Source of the DNA: DATACZ01 sp036258795
GTDB lineage: Bacteria; Actinomycetota; CADDZG01; JAHWKV01
NCBI GenBank assembly: GCA_036258795.1
Contig: DATACZ010000111.1
Coordinates: forward strand, 1-6,175
Direction: 5' to 3'
Length of the DNA: 6,175 nt
Both the position numbers and the translations under genes were made by a program. The notes below the pieces were generated by a model. The model had not been told where the DNA came from. It did not search any database and saw only the letters and a list, made by a program, of their open reading frames with translations. The first letter of the stretch is position 1; the number at the start of each line of letters is the position of its first letter. Below, one piece after another: positions 5,571 through 6,175 of the stretch.

Positions 5571-6175
5571 ATGGTGGATCTCATGGACACCGCTGTGGAG
5601 CACGAGATCATCTATGTGGGCGACCCGATGTGCTCGTGGTGTTGGGGCATCGCTCCGGAGCTTCAGGCCCTGCAGGACCGGCACCCGGAGCTGCCATTTC
5701 GGGTGGTCGTGGGTGGGCTGAGGCCCGGCCCGCATGCCGAGCCCATGGACGACCGCATGGCGGAGTTCCTCAGCCATCACTGGCGGGATGTGAGCGCCCG
5801 CAGCGGGCAGCCATTCGACCTCGCCATACTGGAGCGCCGGGATTGGATCTACGACACCGAGCCCGCATGCCGGGCGGTCGTGGCGATGCGGGGTCTGGAC
5901 GAAGCGAAGGCCTGGCCGCTGTTCAAGCGCCTCCAGCGAGCCTTCTATGCGGAAGGCATGCTTCTTAACGATCCGGAAGTCTATCCCCAGCTTGTCCAGG
6001 AGGTCGGAGGGGAACCCAGTGTCTTCATGGAGGCCTTCGTCAGCGAGGACACCGCCCGGGCGACGTGGCAGGACTTTCTCACCGCCAGCAGCTGGGGCAT
6101 CCGAGGGTTTCCTACCGTCATTGCCAGAAACGGCGGTCAGGGCCACATCATCGCCAACGGCTACCGGCGCGCAGA
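5571..6175 (+). CDS. DsbA-family thiol oxidoreductase, C-terminus beyond the window
   Basis: This is a thioredoxin-fold protein of the DsbA/FrnE-like group (predicted protein-disulfide isomerases). The active site CSWC lies at residues 21-24 in the context GDPMCSWCWG, directly after the first beta strand (HEIIYV). A helical insertion domain occupies about 55-165. The fold resumes with the cis-proline loop GIRGFPTVI, Pro181. There is no signal peptide or lipobox before the first strand, so the protein is probably cytoplasmic, unlike secreted DsbA. 201 codons are present and the frame is still open at the right edge; family members are around 210-220 residues, so little is probably missing. ATG 5571 follows GAGGTGG with a 10-base spacer; an in-frame ATG at 5583 is the alternative and would not change the domain. 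A long open frame on the opposite strand over the same bases is a composition artefact. Confidence 0.92.
   Translation, partial: MVDLMDTAVEHEIIYVGDPMCSWCWGIAPELQALQDRHPELPFRVVVGGLRPGPHAEPMDDRMAEFLSHHWRDVSARSGQPFDLAILERRDWIYDTEPACRAVVAMRGLDEAKAWPLFKRLQRAFYAEGMLLNDPEVYPQLVQEVGGEPSVFMEAFVSEDTARATWQDFLTASSWGIRGFPTVIARNGGQGHIIANGYRRA

Noticed and set aside
5541..6146. A 201-codon open frame on the minus strand over the DsbA-like gene.
   Set aside because: The plus strand encodes CSWC, the cis-proline loop and a full thioredoxin-like layout. The minus frame has no domain sense and arises from GC-rich codon bias.
1..6175. A new defence, mobile or biosynthetic system spanning the window.
   Set aside because: Genes alternate in strand, belong mostly to common housekeeping families, and lack integrases, repeats, nucleases or synthase modules. 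Only one two-gene operon is plausible.

Overview
The window looks like ordinary bacterial chromosome. It is visibly GC-rich, with long spurious antisense frames, strong GC bias at third codon positions and several purine-rich AAGGAGG-type ribosome sites. It holds six complete protein genes and one gene cut by the right edge. There are no tRNA or rRNA genes, insertion sequences, phage genes, CRISPR arrays or toxin-antitoxin pairs that I can see. The gene content (AcuC-type deacetylase, acetylserotonin-like O-methyltransferase, TauE/SafE permease, aldo/keto reductase, cytoplasmic DsbA-like oxidoreductase, two unrecognised membrane proteins) would fit a free-living GC-rich bacterium such as an uncultured actinobacterium or chloroflexian. 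That placement is a guess; nothing in the sequence fixes the phylum.

Layout: (1) An AcuC-type histone-deacetylase-family gene lies on the minus strand at 40-1194, probably starting at a TTG codon behind a near-perfect ribosome site. (2) A 129-base divergent gap holds a perfect 12-base palindrome and an AT-rich TATA-like block. (3) A plus-strand pair follows: an unrecognised six-helix membrane protein (1324-2031) and, 28 bases later, a SAM-dependent O-methyltransferase (2060-3046), probably one transcript. (4) A TauE/SafE-family permease lies on the minus strand (3065-3787), converging on the methyltransferase with only 18 bases between stop codons. (5) Divergent from it, across 79 bases, is an unrecognised plus-strand protein with two membrane helices and a cytoplasmic helical tail (3867-4583). 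(6) Converging on that gene is a minus-strand aldo/keto reductase (4617-5411). (7) After a 159-base divergent gap rich in mutually complementary short repeats, a plus-strand DsbA-family oxidoreductase with a CSWC active site starts at 5571 and runs off the window.

The genes alternate in strand, so most are probably separate units. Only the membrane protein and methyltransferase pair looks like an operon. I see no single pathway joining all seven, and no convincing evidence of a new multi-gene system. The points most worth checking are the two unrecognised membrane proteins, the linkage of one of them to a methyltransferase, and the competing stem-loops between the reductase and the DsbA-like gene.
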